Below the pieces are notes generated by a model. That model had not been told where the DNA came from. It ran no database searches and saw only the letters and a program-made list of their open reading frames with translations. A DNA stretch of 11,633 nucleotides. Origin: Thermococci archaeon (GTDB taxonomy: Archaea; Methanobacteriota_B; Thermococci; Thermococcales; Thermococcaceae). This document shows, piece after piece, positions 1 to 7,063 of this stretch. The stretch lies in contig QMUF01000039.1 of the NCBI GenBank assembly GCA_003663525.1, forward strand, positions 1 through 11,633, written 5' to 3'. The position numbers and the translations under genes are program-made. Numbering within the stretch: the first letter of the stretch is position 1; every line of letters starts with the position of its first letter.

Positions 1-289
1 CATTTAGCAAAGATTTTGCCTTATCTATTAAGGGCCGTGTAATAAATTTGGGCTTACTTAAATTTAGATTTTCTGGAACAATTTCATTGGGCTCCATATA
101 GACTCCCCAGAATTCTTTGGCACATTCAAATGGATAAACATAGTCAGTACCATAAATTGGAGAGTAAAGCTCAAATATCACAGCGAGCAATACTCTCCTA
201 GCATTTTCCCCATAATATTCAATTTTTAGGTTAAACTTGCCATCTTCAAATCCATTTTCAAATATCTCAAGATGTTCCTCACATTTCAT
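1..289 (-). CDS. Hypothetical protein, 3' end beyond the left edge
   Basis: An open frame starts with ATG at 289 and reads without a stop to base 2. It gives 96 residues beginning MKCEEHLEIFENGFEDGKF and continuing past the edge. The start is well supported: GGAGGTG lies just upstream (301-295), inside the last codons of sppA, and only 4 bases separate the sppA stop from this ATG, so the two genes are almost surely co-transcribed and translationally coupled. The visible part is acidic and rich in aromatic residues (IEYYGENARR, YGTDYVYPFECAKEFWGVY). It has no signal peptide or membrane segment and no motif that I recognise. Function unknown. Its tie to a membrane peptidase hints at a related role, but that is only context. 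Confidence 0.8.
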   Translation of the reverse strand, partial: MKCEEHLEIFENGFEDGKFNLKIEYYGENARRVLLAVIFELYSPIYGTDYVYPFECAKEFWGVYMEPNEIVPENLNLSKPKFITRPLIDKAKSLLN

Positions 290-293
290 CACC

Positions 294-1301
294 TCACCTC
301 CTAATATAGGATAGGGCATAATTCGTAGGCATGTAAAGTGAGGAACTCTCATAAATTCCAAAATCTACTTTTTGAGTGCTATAGAACACAACGTTGGCAC
401 TTTTTACTTTCAAAATTTCTTCCAGCACACTTATAGTGGAGTCCAAATCCCCAGTATCATCCACCAATGTTCCTTTAACCTCACTTGCAAACCACACTCT
501 TCCATCTCCATATTGCCTTGTGGTGTTCAGATCAAGATCCCTACCTTCACCCACAACTTGAAGGAAATACTCAAAATACGTGTTAACTTCGTTTTTTATC
601 ATCTCTCTTTCTTCCTCTGTTAGATCTCTCCATTCAGCACCAGTATCTTTGTATTTACCAGTTTTAAAGACGTTTACTTTTATCCCGTTTTGAGCATAAT
701 TCTGCTCAAGATCATAATGGACATAAAGAACTCCTATACTCCCTACCTCTGCAAGTGGATCTGCTATTATTTTATCTGCAGCACAAGCTATCAAATATCC
801 TCCAGAAGCTGCCATACCCCCTGTATAAGCCACTATAGGTTTTTCATAAGAAAGTTTCTTTAATTCCTTATAAATAGTTATTACCGGCCCTACATATCCT
901 CCAGGACTTTCAATCCAGAGGACGACTCCCCCAACATTGTCATCATTCCTTATTTCTCTTATTTTGGATATTACATCAAAGGCTGCAGTTTCGTCAATAG
1001 GTCCCACCACAGGAAGAATAGCTATTGTAACATTTGTTTTCTCAGTTCTATTGGCTCTTAATTGTCCTTTTATGTATTCCAACTCTTTTTGGAGTTCTTC
1101 TATTTTTGCTTGAAGAGCTATAGTAGCATTACTCTCAACCTCTTTTACTCTCTCATTATAAACTACTGTGACATTGCCCCTCTCTTGTATGGCTTTCTGA
1201 AGCTCATTATTATTAATGTAAAGGAGAACATTTCCGATTATCGCCAATGCTAAGAGCAATGTGAGAATAAAACTAAGGTATTTCCATATCTCCCTCTCCA
1301 C
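294..1301 (-). CDS. sppA: Signal peptide peptidase SppA (S49 family), membrane-anchored
   Basis: Serine protease of family S49, which degrades signal peptides left in the membrane after cleavage. I choose GTG at 1301 (335 residues, MEREIWKYL) over the in-frame GTG at 1310, because AGGTGA at 1312-1307 sits 5 bases upstream of it while the earlier GTG has no Shine-Dalgarno. Residues about 8-28 form one transmembrane helix. A charged, probably coiled-coil stretch follows to about residue 85, then the S49 core. The core shows the substrate-groove motif IESPGGYV, the nucleophile region GMAASGGYLIA (Ser166) and the lysine region KTGKYKD (Lys218). The 52-residue spacing matches the Ser/Lys dyad known in the family. 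Length is normal for the archaeal single-domain form. The stop lies 4 bases before the next gene. Confidence 0.93.
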   Translation of the reverse strand: MEREIWKYLSFILTLLLALAIIGNVLLYINNNELQKAIQERGNVTVVYNERVKEVESNATIALQAKIEELQKELEYIKGQLRANRTEKTNVTIAILPVVGPIDETAAFDVISKIREIRNDDNVGGVVLWIESPGGYVGPVITIYKELKKLSYEKPIVAYTGGMAASGGYLIACAADKIIADPLAEVGSIGVLYVHYDLEQNYAQNGIKVNVFKTGKYKDTGAEWRDLTEEEREMIKNEVNTYFEYFLQVVGEGRDLDLNTTRQYGDGRVWFASEVKGTLVDDTGDLDSTISVLEEILKVKSANVVFYSTQKVDFGIYESSSLYMPTNYALSYIRR

Positions 1302-1328
1302 TAGAATCACCTAAAATGAAATAACTTT

Positions 1329-1347
1329 GGAAACTTTTAAATTTGGT
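1329..1347. promoter_or_regulatory. Bidirectional TATA region between sppA and the TIM-barrel gene
   Basis: On the plus strand GAAAC (BRE-like) precedes TTTTAAAT at about 1335-1342. On the minus strand the same bases read CCAAA then TTTAAAAG. A start site about 25 bases downstream on the plus strand would give a leader of roughly 25 bases ending in AGGTG (1377-1381), 7 bases before ATG 1389. On the minus strand the sppA leader would be short and would carry AGGTGA. Start sites are inferred from spacing only. Confidence 0.55.
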
Positions 1348-1388
1348 GTTCTCGTAATCTTTATCAAAAAAGTGAAAGGTGCAAAAAT

Positions 1389-2195
1389 ATGGAGATAGGA
1401 GTCAACATATATCCACAATTTTTAAACAATTGGAAAAGCCTCCCATCCGTTCTAGCAGATTTGAAAATTAAAGATTACGATTTTGTCCAGATATTCCCCC
1501 ATGCACTTGGACTAATAAAAAATGGTCAAGTTGTGGAAAGGGGTCTCCGCTCAATAGAAAATGCTCTAAAAGGAGTGGGAGTAAGTTATACTATTAGAAT
1601 GCCCACTTCAGTGAATCTCAGAGATAATACCTATTATACCAGACATTTCAATGTAGCTAAAGCTGTAATTAATGTTGCAATAAAGCTTGGAGCTAAGGTA
1701 GTTGTTATGCAGAGCGGCCGTACTGGAAGATTAGACTTGGAAATAGAAGCCCTTCAACAACTTGCTGAAATGGCAGAAAATTTTGGAATCAAAATAGCTT
1801 TAGAAAACACATATAGCGTTAAAGATACCCTCTATGTAGTTGAAAGCGTCAACAAGGAAAACTTGGGTTTTGCACTTGACCTTGGTCACGCGTTCCTTAG
1901 TGCCCAAGGCAATGAAGACAAATTCTTAGAAGATGTGAAACTAGGAACAGAAAAGACAATAATCCTAATGATTCATGATAACTTTGGAAAGTTCTTTCCA
2001 AAAGTCGACCCCATTGATGCATTAGCTTACGGAGTAGGGGACCTTCACCTAATGCCTGGAGAAGGAAAAATCCCATTTGGAAAAACCCTTAGGTTATTTG
2101 GAGATGTCCCCCTTTTACTAAAAATAAAGAACCCTGAGACCTTCGCAAACCTACCAACCAAAAGAGGATTAATAGAACTATTGACCAGTATTTAA
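1389..2195 (+). CDS. Sugar phosphate isomerase/epimerase-like TIM barrel (AP endonuclease family 2 fold)
   Basis: A 268-residue protein of the xylose-isomerase-like/AP endonuclease 2 superfamily, which uses a divalent metal inside a TIM barrel to isomerise or epimerise sugars or to cut abasic DNA. The expected metal ligands are in order: Glu139 (ALENT), Asp164 and His167 (ALDLGHA), His196 (MIHDN), Asp218 and His220 (GVGDLHL) and Glu225 (PGEG). The start ATG follows AGGTG by 7 bases. The protein is cytoplasmic with no membrane segment. The substrate cannot be told from sequence; length and ligand set favour a sugar isomerase/epimerase over a true endonuclease IV, but this is not decisive. The gene is monocistronic, and its stop overlaps the stop of the converging RNase III-like gene. 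Confidence 0.85.
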   Translation: MEIGVNIYPQFLNNWKSLPSVLADLKIKDYDFVQIFPHALGLIKNGQVVERGLRSIENALKGVGVSYTIRMPTSVNLRDNTYYTRHFNVAKAVINVAIKLGAKVVVMQSGRTGRLDLEIEALQQLAEMAENFGIKIALENTYSVKDTLYVVESVNKENLGFALDLGHAFLSAQGNEDKFLEDVKLGTEKTIILMIHDNFGKFFPKVDPIDALAYGVGDLHLMPGEGKIPFGKTLRLFGDVPLLLKIKNPETFANLPTKRGLIELLTSI

Positions 2196-2581
2196 AGGGC
2201 CAATCTTTCTTTTATAATTTTTAAAAGCTCTCCAAAGGCACTCCCAATTACTTCTTTTTTTCTGGAAGGATGAGTAATATCAGAAGAGAAGTTTTTCCAA
2301 AGAATATCTACCGCTTCATCTATGCTCATCTCTCCCTCAAGCCAAGCATAAGCTATTATAGCCTCCGCTATATCCCCTTTCCCATGTTTATCTGTCCTTG
2401 GAGGAACACAATGCAGAAGGCCTGCCTTTTCAAGGCCTATTGTGAGAGAAGCATTTGGAACTCTACCAGCGTTTGGATAGCCAAGATACCTACTTAATGC
2501 CAGAGAAAAAATAAAGTTGACGAGAGAATCTCCGAACCTAGAGAGATTTTTGTCAGTGAAATCTTTAGAATATTTCATCAT
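2192..2581 (-). CDS. Minimal archaeal RNase III-like protein
   Basis: A 129-residue protein resembling a lone RNase III endonuclease domain, the compact archaeal ribonuclease III family (Pfam Ribonucleas_3_2, from memory). Two blocks match RNase III. NLSRFGDSLVNF corresponds to the signature LEFLGDxLV, with Asp18 in the position of the conserved acidic residue after Gly. KGDIAEAIIAYAWLEG corresponds to the second metal block, with Asp70 and Glu73. The first signature glutamate is replaced by Ser14. There is no dsRNA-binding domain. It starts at ATG 2581, although a second ATG follows at once (2578); only a weak GGGG precedes them. It is last in the csl4-DUF2067-rpoL block, 37 bases after rpoL. 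Its stop overlaps the convergent gene by 4 bases. Catalytic ability is uncertain because one acidic ligand is missing. Confidence 0.8.
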   Translation of the reverse strand: MMKYSKDFTDKNLSRFGDSLVNFIFSLALSRYLGYPNAGRVPNASLTIGLEKAGLLHCVPPRTDKHGKGDIAEAIIAYAWLEGEMSIDEAVDILWKNFSSDITHPSRKKEVIGSAFGELLKIIKERLAL

Positions 2582-2612
2582 AACAACCCCTTATCGAATA
2601 AATAAGAATATG

Positions 2613-2618
2613 AAAAAA
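2613..2618 (-). terminator. Possible weak oligo-T terminator after rpoL
   Basis: Six T residues lie in the minus-strand transcript directly after the rpoL stop codon, with no hairpin. Archaeal RNA polymerase can stop at oligo-T, so part of the transcripts may end here. The downstream RNase III-like gene has no clear promoter of its own, which implies read-through. Confidence 0.3.
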
Positions 2619-2906
2619 TCATTTTTTTATGACTCCTTCCCAAACTTCGAGGACATCCTTAGCTCTATCAAATATTTTTTGAGCTGCTTCTTCTAAAGCT
2701 TTTTCTGGAGTTACCTTACCATCTGTGGATATTCTAAATCTTGGTTTTCTTGCCATTAGTACTGGATGTTCTATAGCGTATGCTGCAAATGTAACATGTT
2801 TGTTCTCATGAAGTGTCTCATTAAGCAAATTGGCAAATGTATGATCTTCCCCTACCAGATAAAACTCAAGCAAGTTTTTATCACGCTTTATAACTTCAAT
2901 CTTCAT
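2619..2906 (-). CDS. rpoL: DNA-directed RNA polymerase subunit L (Rpo11)
   Basis: Small subunit of the archaeal RNA polymerase, related to eukaryotic RPB11. It pairs with subunit D to form the platform on which the polymerase assembles (established for the family). At 95 residues it has the usual length and shows the family hallmark [14 protein letters not shown] at about 19-32, then [13 protein letters not shown] and a C-terminal helix that packs on subunit D. The ATG overlaps the end of the upstream DUF2067 gene by 11 bases. Its Shine-Dalgarno GGAGGG lies inside the last codons of that gene, so translation is coupled. It is third in a block with csl4, so a transcription and an RNA-decay component are made together. 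Confidence 0.96.
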   Translation of the reverse strand: MKIEVIKRDKNLLEFYLVGEDHTFANLLNETLHENKHVTFAAYAIEHPVLMARKPRFRISTDGKVTPEKALEEAAQKIFDRAKDVLEVWEGVIKK

Positions 2907-3525
2907 TTCCTCTACCCTCCAACTTTTTGAGCATAATTTCCATAGCTTGCTCCTTATTCTTCACAAGTTCATATTTAAATTTATCCTCTTTATACTCTGC
3001 AACACCAAAATCAACGGCTAATTCCAAAACTTCCTGCGGATCAACACCGAAAGTGACGGATATAGGAGCAACTACCTCCCTTATTTGTCTTGTTGTTTGG
3101 AGAGAGATGTCAGTTAAGATCTCTCCAAGCTTTTTAACTAGGTTTACTATCTCACCCCAAGAAAGAGAGCTTATAAGTTTATCCCCTCTAAGATCAGCAT
3201 GTTCTCCTAAAAGCTCAAGGGTTTTTGTTAATATGGGCATTGAAATGCTCACTCCGGCCTCTCTGAAGATATCATTAATATTGTATTGATAAAAGCCCTT
3301 CCTATCAGGATAGAGATGAGATCTAACCCTGTGATGTATTTCCCTAACTTTCTCCATAGCCTCTCTTATTTCATCTTTTGTCCCCTGAATATTGATTTTA
3401 AGGGAGTTCAGTTTGCCATGAACATAAATGAAGGCAGGTAACTCAAGTTTTTGGAGCTCCTTCATTAGTTCTTCTTTTTCCAAGTCATCTTTAACATGAA
3501 TAACCATGACTTTCTTAGCTCTCAT
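2896..3525 (-). CDS. DUF2067 family protein
   Basis: A 209-residue protein that I assign to the archaeal DUF2067 family from overall likeness and from its place between csl4 and rpoL, an arrangement I recall from other archaea. The first 65 residues look like a small alpha/beta unit ([18 protein letters not shown], then [19 protein letters not shown]) such as is found in RNA-binding folds. A helical middle follows ([21 protein letters not shown] and the [11 protein letters not shown] region), which could contain a helix-turn-helix. No catalytic motif, cysteine cluster or membrane segment is visible. The start ATG at 3525 comes 3 bases after the csl4 stop, with AGGGTG embedded in the csl4 end. 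Function is unknown; context points to RNA metabolism or transcription. Confidence 0.8.
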   Translation of the reverse strand: MRAKKVMVIHVKDDLEKEELMKELQKLELPAFIYVHGKLNSLKINIQGTKDEIREAMEKVREIHHRVRSHLYPDRKGFYQYNINDIFREAGVSISMPILTKTLELLGEHADLRGDKLISSLSWGEIVNLVKKLGEILTDISLQTTRQIREVVAPISVTFGVDPQEVLELAVDFGVAEYKEDKFKYELVKNKEQAMEIMLKKLEGRGNED

Positions 3526-3528
3526 ACC

Positions 3529-4134
3529 TTACACCCTATCCAATTTCAGTTTTCTATAATAAGTGGATAATTTTCTAGATTCCCTTCTCCCACATTTTGG
3601 ACACACAAGTACATTACTTCTTCTCACCAGAGGCACCTTACACGAAGAACATAACGCATAGATTACACCCAAATTAGGCTCTCTTGTTGTGAGTTGTATT
3701 GGACTCTTTTCATTTGTCAAAACCTTCGCTCTTATTATGTCTCCAATTTTAAATTCACTGTTCATAGACTCCACATACCCATCCTTAACTTGAGACACAT
3801 GAATCCCAGCCAATTTTGAAGTTGCTATTTCTCTATATCCTTTCCTTCCTTCAATTTTAAGCAATTCAACTATCGCCGCTTGAGACTTTACCTCTAGAAC
3901 TCTAGCTATCACAATATCCCCTACCTGCGGAAGCGGGGGGACATCCGTTACTGGTTCTACTGAAATCTCTATTTTTTCTAAATCTATCTTAACTCTCCCT
4001 GCTCTTGCGGCATAGAGTTCTCCATTCTCTTCAATTATCCCTTCACCTGGAAGAAACTCCTCAATAACACCAAGATAATCACCAGGAAGAACCAATTCTC
4101 CATTTTCTACCGTTTTCTTTTTAGGTTCAACCAT
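3529..4134 (-). CDS. csl4: Exosome RNA-binding subunit Csl4
   Basis: RNA-binding cap subunit of the archaeal exosome, the 3'-5' RNA degrading and tailing complex built on Rrp41/Rrp42. The 201 residues show the three expected parts. An N-terminal beta domain spans about 13-60 (LPGDYLGVIEEFLPGEGI). An S1 RNA-binding domain spans about 70-150 (VGDIVIARVLEVKSQAAIVEL). The C-terminal zinc ribbon has Cys162, Cys165, Cys178 and Cys181 (CSSC and CPKC). ATG 4134 follows GGTGGTGG. It leads the block csl4-DUF2067-rpoL-RNase III-like, and a TATA box about 40 bases upstream suits a short leader. Confidence 0.95.
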   Translation of the reverse strand: MVEPKKKTVENGELVLPGDYLGVIEEFLPGEGIIEENGELYAARAGRVKIDLEKIEISVEPVTDVPPLPQVGDIVIARVLEVKSQAAIVELLKIEGRKGYREIATSKLAGIHVSQVKDGYVESMNSEFKIGDIIRAKVLTNEKSPIQLTTREPNLGVIYALCSSCKVPLVRRSNVLVCPKCGRRESRKLSTYYRKLKLDRV

Positions 4135-4164
4135 TCTTCCACCACCACTAATCTTAAACCAATT

Positions 4165-4178
4165 AAACTTTTAAGTTT
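4165..4178 (-). promoter_or_regulatory. Promoter of the csl4-rpoL block
   Basis: On the minus strand CTTAAAAG (4175-4168), inside the inverted repeat AAACTT-AA-AAGTTT, makes a TATA-like element. Its spacing predicts a start site near 4147, about 12 bases before the ATG, leaving just the GGTGGTGG ribosome binding site as leader. Inferred from spacing. Confidence 0.5.
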
Positions 4179-4243
4179 ATGGATAAAGAAACGGCACAAG
4201 TAAAATCCAAGACCTGTATGCAATACCAACTAGCTCTCTCCTT

Positions 4244-4259
4244 ACCTCAAACGAGAGGT
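4244..4259. repeat. Short inverted repeat upstream of thrS
   Basis: ACCTC and GAGGT flank a 6-base spacer, about 30 bases upstream of the thrS TATA-like element, in the 198-base divergent gap between csl4 and thrS. It could be an operator or chance. Nothing else recognisable lies in that gap besides the two promoters. Confidence 0.3.
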
Positions 4260-4287
4260 TTTCAAAATACATAAAAAGATTAATAGT

Positions 4288-4328
4288 AACTTTTATGTAG
4301 CTTATCTAAGTTAGGATTAGGTGGTGAT
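4288..4328 (+). promoter_or_regulatory. thrS promoter and ribosome binding site
   Basis: AACTTTTATG (TATA-like core 4291-4297) predicts a start near 4318-4320. The leader would begin almost at the Shine-Dalgarno AGGTGGTGAT (4319-4328), which ends 4 bases before ATG 4333. A second AT-rich candidate, CATAAAAAG, lies about 20 bases further upstream. Confidence 0.5.
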
Positions 4329-4332
4329 ATAA

Positions 4333-6210
4333 ATGAGAATATTGCTGATACATAGCGACTACCTCGAATATGAAGTTAAAGATAAGGCCTTAAAAAAACC
4401 AGAAGAAATAAGCGAGAATCAAAAAAAGGGAAGGCTTGATGAGGTTTTAGCTGTATTTATGAGTGTTGAAAAAGTTGATGAACAAAACCCTGAAGAAATC
4501 GTGGAAAAAGCTGTAAAAGAAATAGAGGAAGTTGTTTCCCAGGTGAAAACAAATAACATTTTTGTATATCCATTTGCTCATTTAAGCAGTGAACTTGGCT
4601 CTCCTGATGTAGCCCTTAGGATACTAAAAGAAATAGAAAATGAGCTCAAAAACAAGGGATATAACGTTAGAAGGGCCCCATTTGGTTATTATAAAGCATT
4701 CAAACTTAGCTGCAAAGGCCATCCACTAGCAGAGCTTTCAAGGACAATTGTTCCTGGTGAAGCCAAGAAGGAAGAAGAAGTCCCAGAAGCTCTTAAGAAG
4801 GAAGAAGAGCTCGTTAGTTATTGGTACATATTGACACCCGAAGGGGAGCTTGTAGAGGTCGATAAGTTTGACTTTTCCGGATATGAAAATCTCAAAAAGT
4901 TTGCAAACTATGAGATAAATAAGAGCAGGGTCGTTACAGAAGAACCCCCTCACGTAAAAATAATGCTTGAGCAGGAGCTTGTAGACTATGAAGAGGGAAG
5001 TGACCCAGGGAACCTCAGGTACTATCCAAAGGGAAGACTAATCAAATCCCTTCTGGAAAACTATGTTACAGAGAAACTCATTGAATATGGCGCAATGGAA
5101 GTAGAGACACCCATTATGTATGATTTTGAACATCCTGCCCTAGAGAAATATCTCAACAGATTCCCTGCAAGACAGTATGTAGTTAAGAGCGGAGACAAGA
5201 GATTCTTCTTAAGGTTTGCAGCTTGCTTTGGTCAGTTTCTTATAAAGAAAGATGCTACAATCAGCTACCGCCACTTGCCACTTAGAATGTATGAACTCAC
5301 GAGGTATTCATTTAGAAGGGAAAAACGCGGAGAGCTAAGCGGTCTTAGAAGACTTAGGGCCTTTACAATGCCTGATATGCATACAGTTGCTAAAAACTTA
5401 CAGCAGGCCATGGAAGAGTTCAAGAAGCAGTACAAACTGAGTATGGAAGTGCTTAAAGGAGTTGGACTAACACCCAAGGACTATGAAGTAGCAATAAGGT
5501 TTACAGAGGACTTTTGGAATGAAAATAAGGATTTCATAGTAGATCTCACCAGAATAATTGGCAAACCGGTCCTTATAGAGATGTGGAAACAGAGATTCTT
5601 CTATTTCATACTAAAATTCGAATTTAACTTTGTAGACAATCTCGACAAAGCTGCAGCCCTAAGTACAGTCCAGATAGATGTTGAGAACTCCCAAAGATTT
5701 GGAATAACTTACTATGATGAGGAAGGACAAGAAAAGTACCCACTACTCCTCCACTGCTCCCCCAGTGGTGCAATAGAGCGTGTTATGTATGCAATACTGG
5801 AAAAACAAGCGAAACTTATGAAAAAAGGCAAAAAACCAATGTATCCACCATGGCTCAGCCCCATTCAAGTAAGGGTTATTCCGGTGAGTGAGAAGTATCT
5901 GGATTACGCCCTTTACATTGCAGGAAAACTGGAAGGTGCAAAGATAAGAGCAGACGTAGATGACAGAAACGAGAGACTCAACAAGAAGATCAGAGAAGCA
6001 GAGAAGGAGTGGATACCATATATAATCGTAGTAGGGGAGAACGAGAAAAGAATGGGAGTTATTACAGTTAGAAAGAGGGAAGACAACAAGCAGTACGAGA
6101 TACATGTTGAAGATTTGATAAAAGAGATAAAACAGAAAACAGAAGGATTCCCATACAAACCAAGACCCCTACCTCCACTGGTAAGTATGAGACCAAAGTT
6201 CAGGGGATGA
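4333..6210 (+). CDS. thrS: Threonyl-tRNA synthetase, archaeal type with editing domain
   Basis: Charges tRNA-Thr with threonine and, through its N-terminal domain, removes wrongly attached serine. Residues 1 to about 145 form the archaeal D-aminoacyl-tRNA-deacylase-like editing domain, with His83, Tyr120, Lys121 and Glu134, the positions known for the Pyrococcus enzyme. The class II catalytic core follows. Its zinc/threonine ligands are Cys298 (RFAACFGQF), His350 (MPDMH) and His474 (LLLHCSPSG). Motif 2 is [11 protein letters not shown] (about 327-337) and motif 3 is GAIERVMY with Arg483. From about 510 comes the anticodon-binding domain ([10 protein letters not shown]). At 625 residues it is full length. 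It is single, with its own promoter, and a hairpin with T-run at its stop. Confidence 0.97.
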   Translation: MRILLIHSDYLEYEVKDKALKKPEEISENQKKGRLDEVLAVFMSVEKVDEQNPEEIVEKAVKEIEEVVSQVKTNNIFVYPFAHLSSELGSPDVALRILKEIENELKNKGYNVRRAPFGYYKAFKLSCKGHPLAELSRTIVPGEAKKEEEVPEALKKEEELVSYWYILTPEGELVEVDKFDFSGYENLKKFANYEINKSRVVTEEPPHVKIMLEQELVDYEEGSDPGNLRYYPKGRLIKSLLENYVTEKLIEYGAMEVETPIMYDFEHPALEKYLNRFPARQYVVKSGDKRFFLRFAACFGQFLIKKDATISYRHLPLRMYELTRYSFRREKRGELSGLRRLRAFTMPDMHTVAKNLQQAMEEFKKQYKLSMEVLKGVGLTPKDYEVAIRFTEDFWNENKDFIVDLTRIIGKPVLIEMWKQRFFYFILKFEFNFVDNLDKAAALSTVQIDVENSQRFGITYYDEEGQEKYPLLLHCSPSGAIERVMYAILEKQAKLMKKGKKPMYPPWLSPIQVRVIPVSEKYLDYALYIAGKLEGAKIRADVDDRNERLNKKIREAEKEWIPYIIVVGENEKRMGVITVRKREDNKQYEIHVEDLIKEIKQKTEGFPYKPRPLPPLVSMRPKFRG

Positions 6211-6233
6211 TCTCCCCCTTAAACTTTATTTTT
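6203..6233 (+). terminator. Hairpin over the thrS stop codon followed by a T-rich tract
   Basis: GGGGA (6203-6207) and TCCCC (6213-6217) can form a stem with the 5-base loop TGATC, which holds the thrS stop codon TGA. The T-rich TTTATTTTT follows at 6225-6233. The arrangement resembles an intrinsic terminator. The rest of the 56-base convergent gap is T-rich on the other strand too, which would serve the opposing gene. Confidence 0.5.
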
Positions 6234-6266
6234 GGATTAAGAAGAAAAAGAAGGGATTCATTCCTC

Positions 6267-6941
6267 CTAAGCCTTTGGCTCACCGAACATCTCATTCAGA
6301 AAAGCTCGTGCTTCTGGGGCAAACTTGTTTTGGGGAAGTTCCTCTCCAAATTTGTTGAAGATTTTCCCTTCAAGGAAATTCAACTCAAAGATCTCGTACT
6401 CTTCACTGTCTTTTTTTGCAACACTAATGCCGTGTTTGGCAAGATGCTCCGGAACGCTCTCAATATCGACATATTTTCCGCATTTTTCACATTTGTAGAA
6501 CTGCCAGAATACATAATCCTGTCCATTCATCATGTTGCTTTTGAGATGTCTTATCAAAGGACCTCCCAAATATTCATAGGTGTCCTCTTGCATGAGCCTT
6601 CCATCTCTCTCAATAACTCTAAACCCACTCCATACTATGTGATCGTTAATATCCATAAGGGTGGCCTTTAAAAATCTCTCGGAAAGTATGAAAACACCAT
6701 TTTTAATATAAAATGTATTGTTGTTTGGAAGAACTGCAATATCGATTCCTGGCCCGTCTTTTTGTTCACTTAGTTTTTCAGCCTCCTCTTTACTTCCTAC
6801 AACACTTATTCTTATGGGAAGTTCGCTTTTCCTGTGATGCCCTATAATCTTGTCTTCATAAATATGCCAGTGGTAATCATCCAATGCCCGTATTTTTGTA
6901 TAAACCCTTTTCACATCTGCATTCAGCTCACTGTATTTCAT
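6267..6941 (-). CDS. Hypothetical protein with a single C2H2-like zinc site
   Basis: I do not recognise this family. ATG at 6941 (224 residues, MKYSELNADVKR) is preferred to the in-frame GTG triplets at 6953-6945, since those bases are the GGTGGTG ribosome binding site. The first 50 residues are rich in His/Tyr/Trp (DDYHWHIYEDKIIGHH). The middle contains VVGSKEEAEKL and an alpha/beta pattern. At 151-170 there is CEKCGKYVDIESVPEHLAKH, where Cys151, Cys154, His166 and His170 form a CX2C-X11-HX3H zinc site. No membrane segment is visible. It is monocistronic, convergent with thrS and divergent from the aIF2B-like gene. Nucleic acid binding is possible, but a structural zinc is as likely. Confidence 0.82.
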   Translation of the reverse strand: MKYSELNADVKRVYTKIRALDDYHWHIYEDKIIGHHRKSELPIRISVVGSKEEAEKLSEQKDGPGIDIAVLPNNNTFYIKNGVFILSERFLKATLMDINDHIVWSGFRVIERDGRLMQEDTYEYLGGPLIRHLKSNMMNGQDYVFWQFYKCEKCGKYVDIESVPEHLAKHGISVAKKDSEEYEIFELNFLEGKIFNKFGEELPQNKFAPEARAFLNEMFGEPKA

Positions 6942-6991
6942 TCGCACCACCACTAATAGTTCATCCTTAGAATTAATAAGTCTTCCCGGAA

Positions 6992-7004
6992 AAATTTAAA
7001 AAGG
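6992..7004 (-). promoter_or_regulatory. Promoter of the zinc-site hypothetical gene
   Basis: TTTTTAAAT on the minus strand (about 7002-6994) predicts a start near 6973 and a leader of about 30 bases ending in AGTGGTGGTG. Inferred from spacing. Confidence 0.45.
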
Positions 7005-7013
7005 GTTACAATA

Positions 7014-7060
7014 GCGAAAAAATCTTTTAAAGTCTAAAGAAGAGAAGGATATGGAGTGAT
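7014..7060 (+). promoter_or_regulatory. Promoter and ribosome binding site of the aIF2B-like gene
   Basis: GCGAAAAAAT (BRE-like) precedes CTTTTAAAG (7024-7032). The predicted start is near 7053, exactly at the Shine-Dalgarno GGAGTGAT (7053-7060), 3 bases before ATG 7064. The leader is therefore about 10 bases. Confidence 0.5.
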
Positions 7061-7063
7061 ACA

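Noticed and set aside
4201..4290. A regulatory RNA or tRNA-like leader before thrS
   Set aside because: Only one 5-base inverted repeat is seen, and it lies upstream of the likely TATA box, so it would not be in the transcript.
6207..6671. 154-residue plus-strand open frame after thrS
   Set aside because: It is the mirror of the zinc-site hypothetical gene; its composition is not protein-like and no ribosome binding site precedes it.
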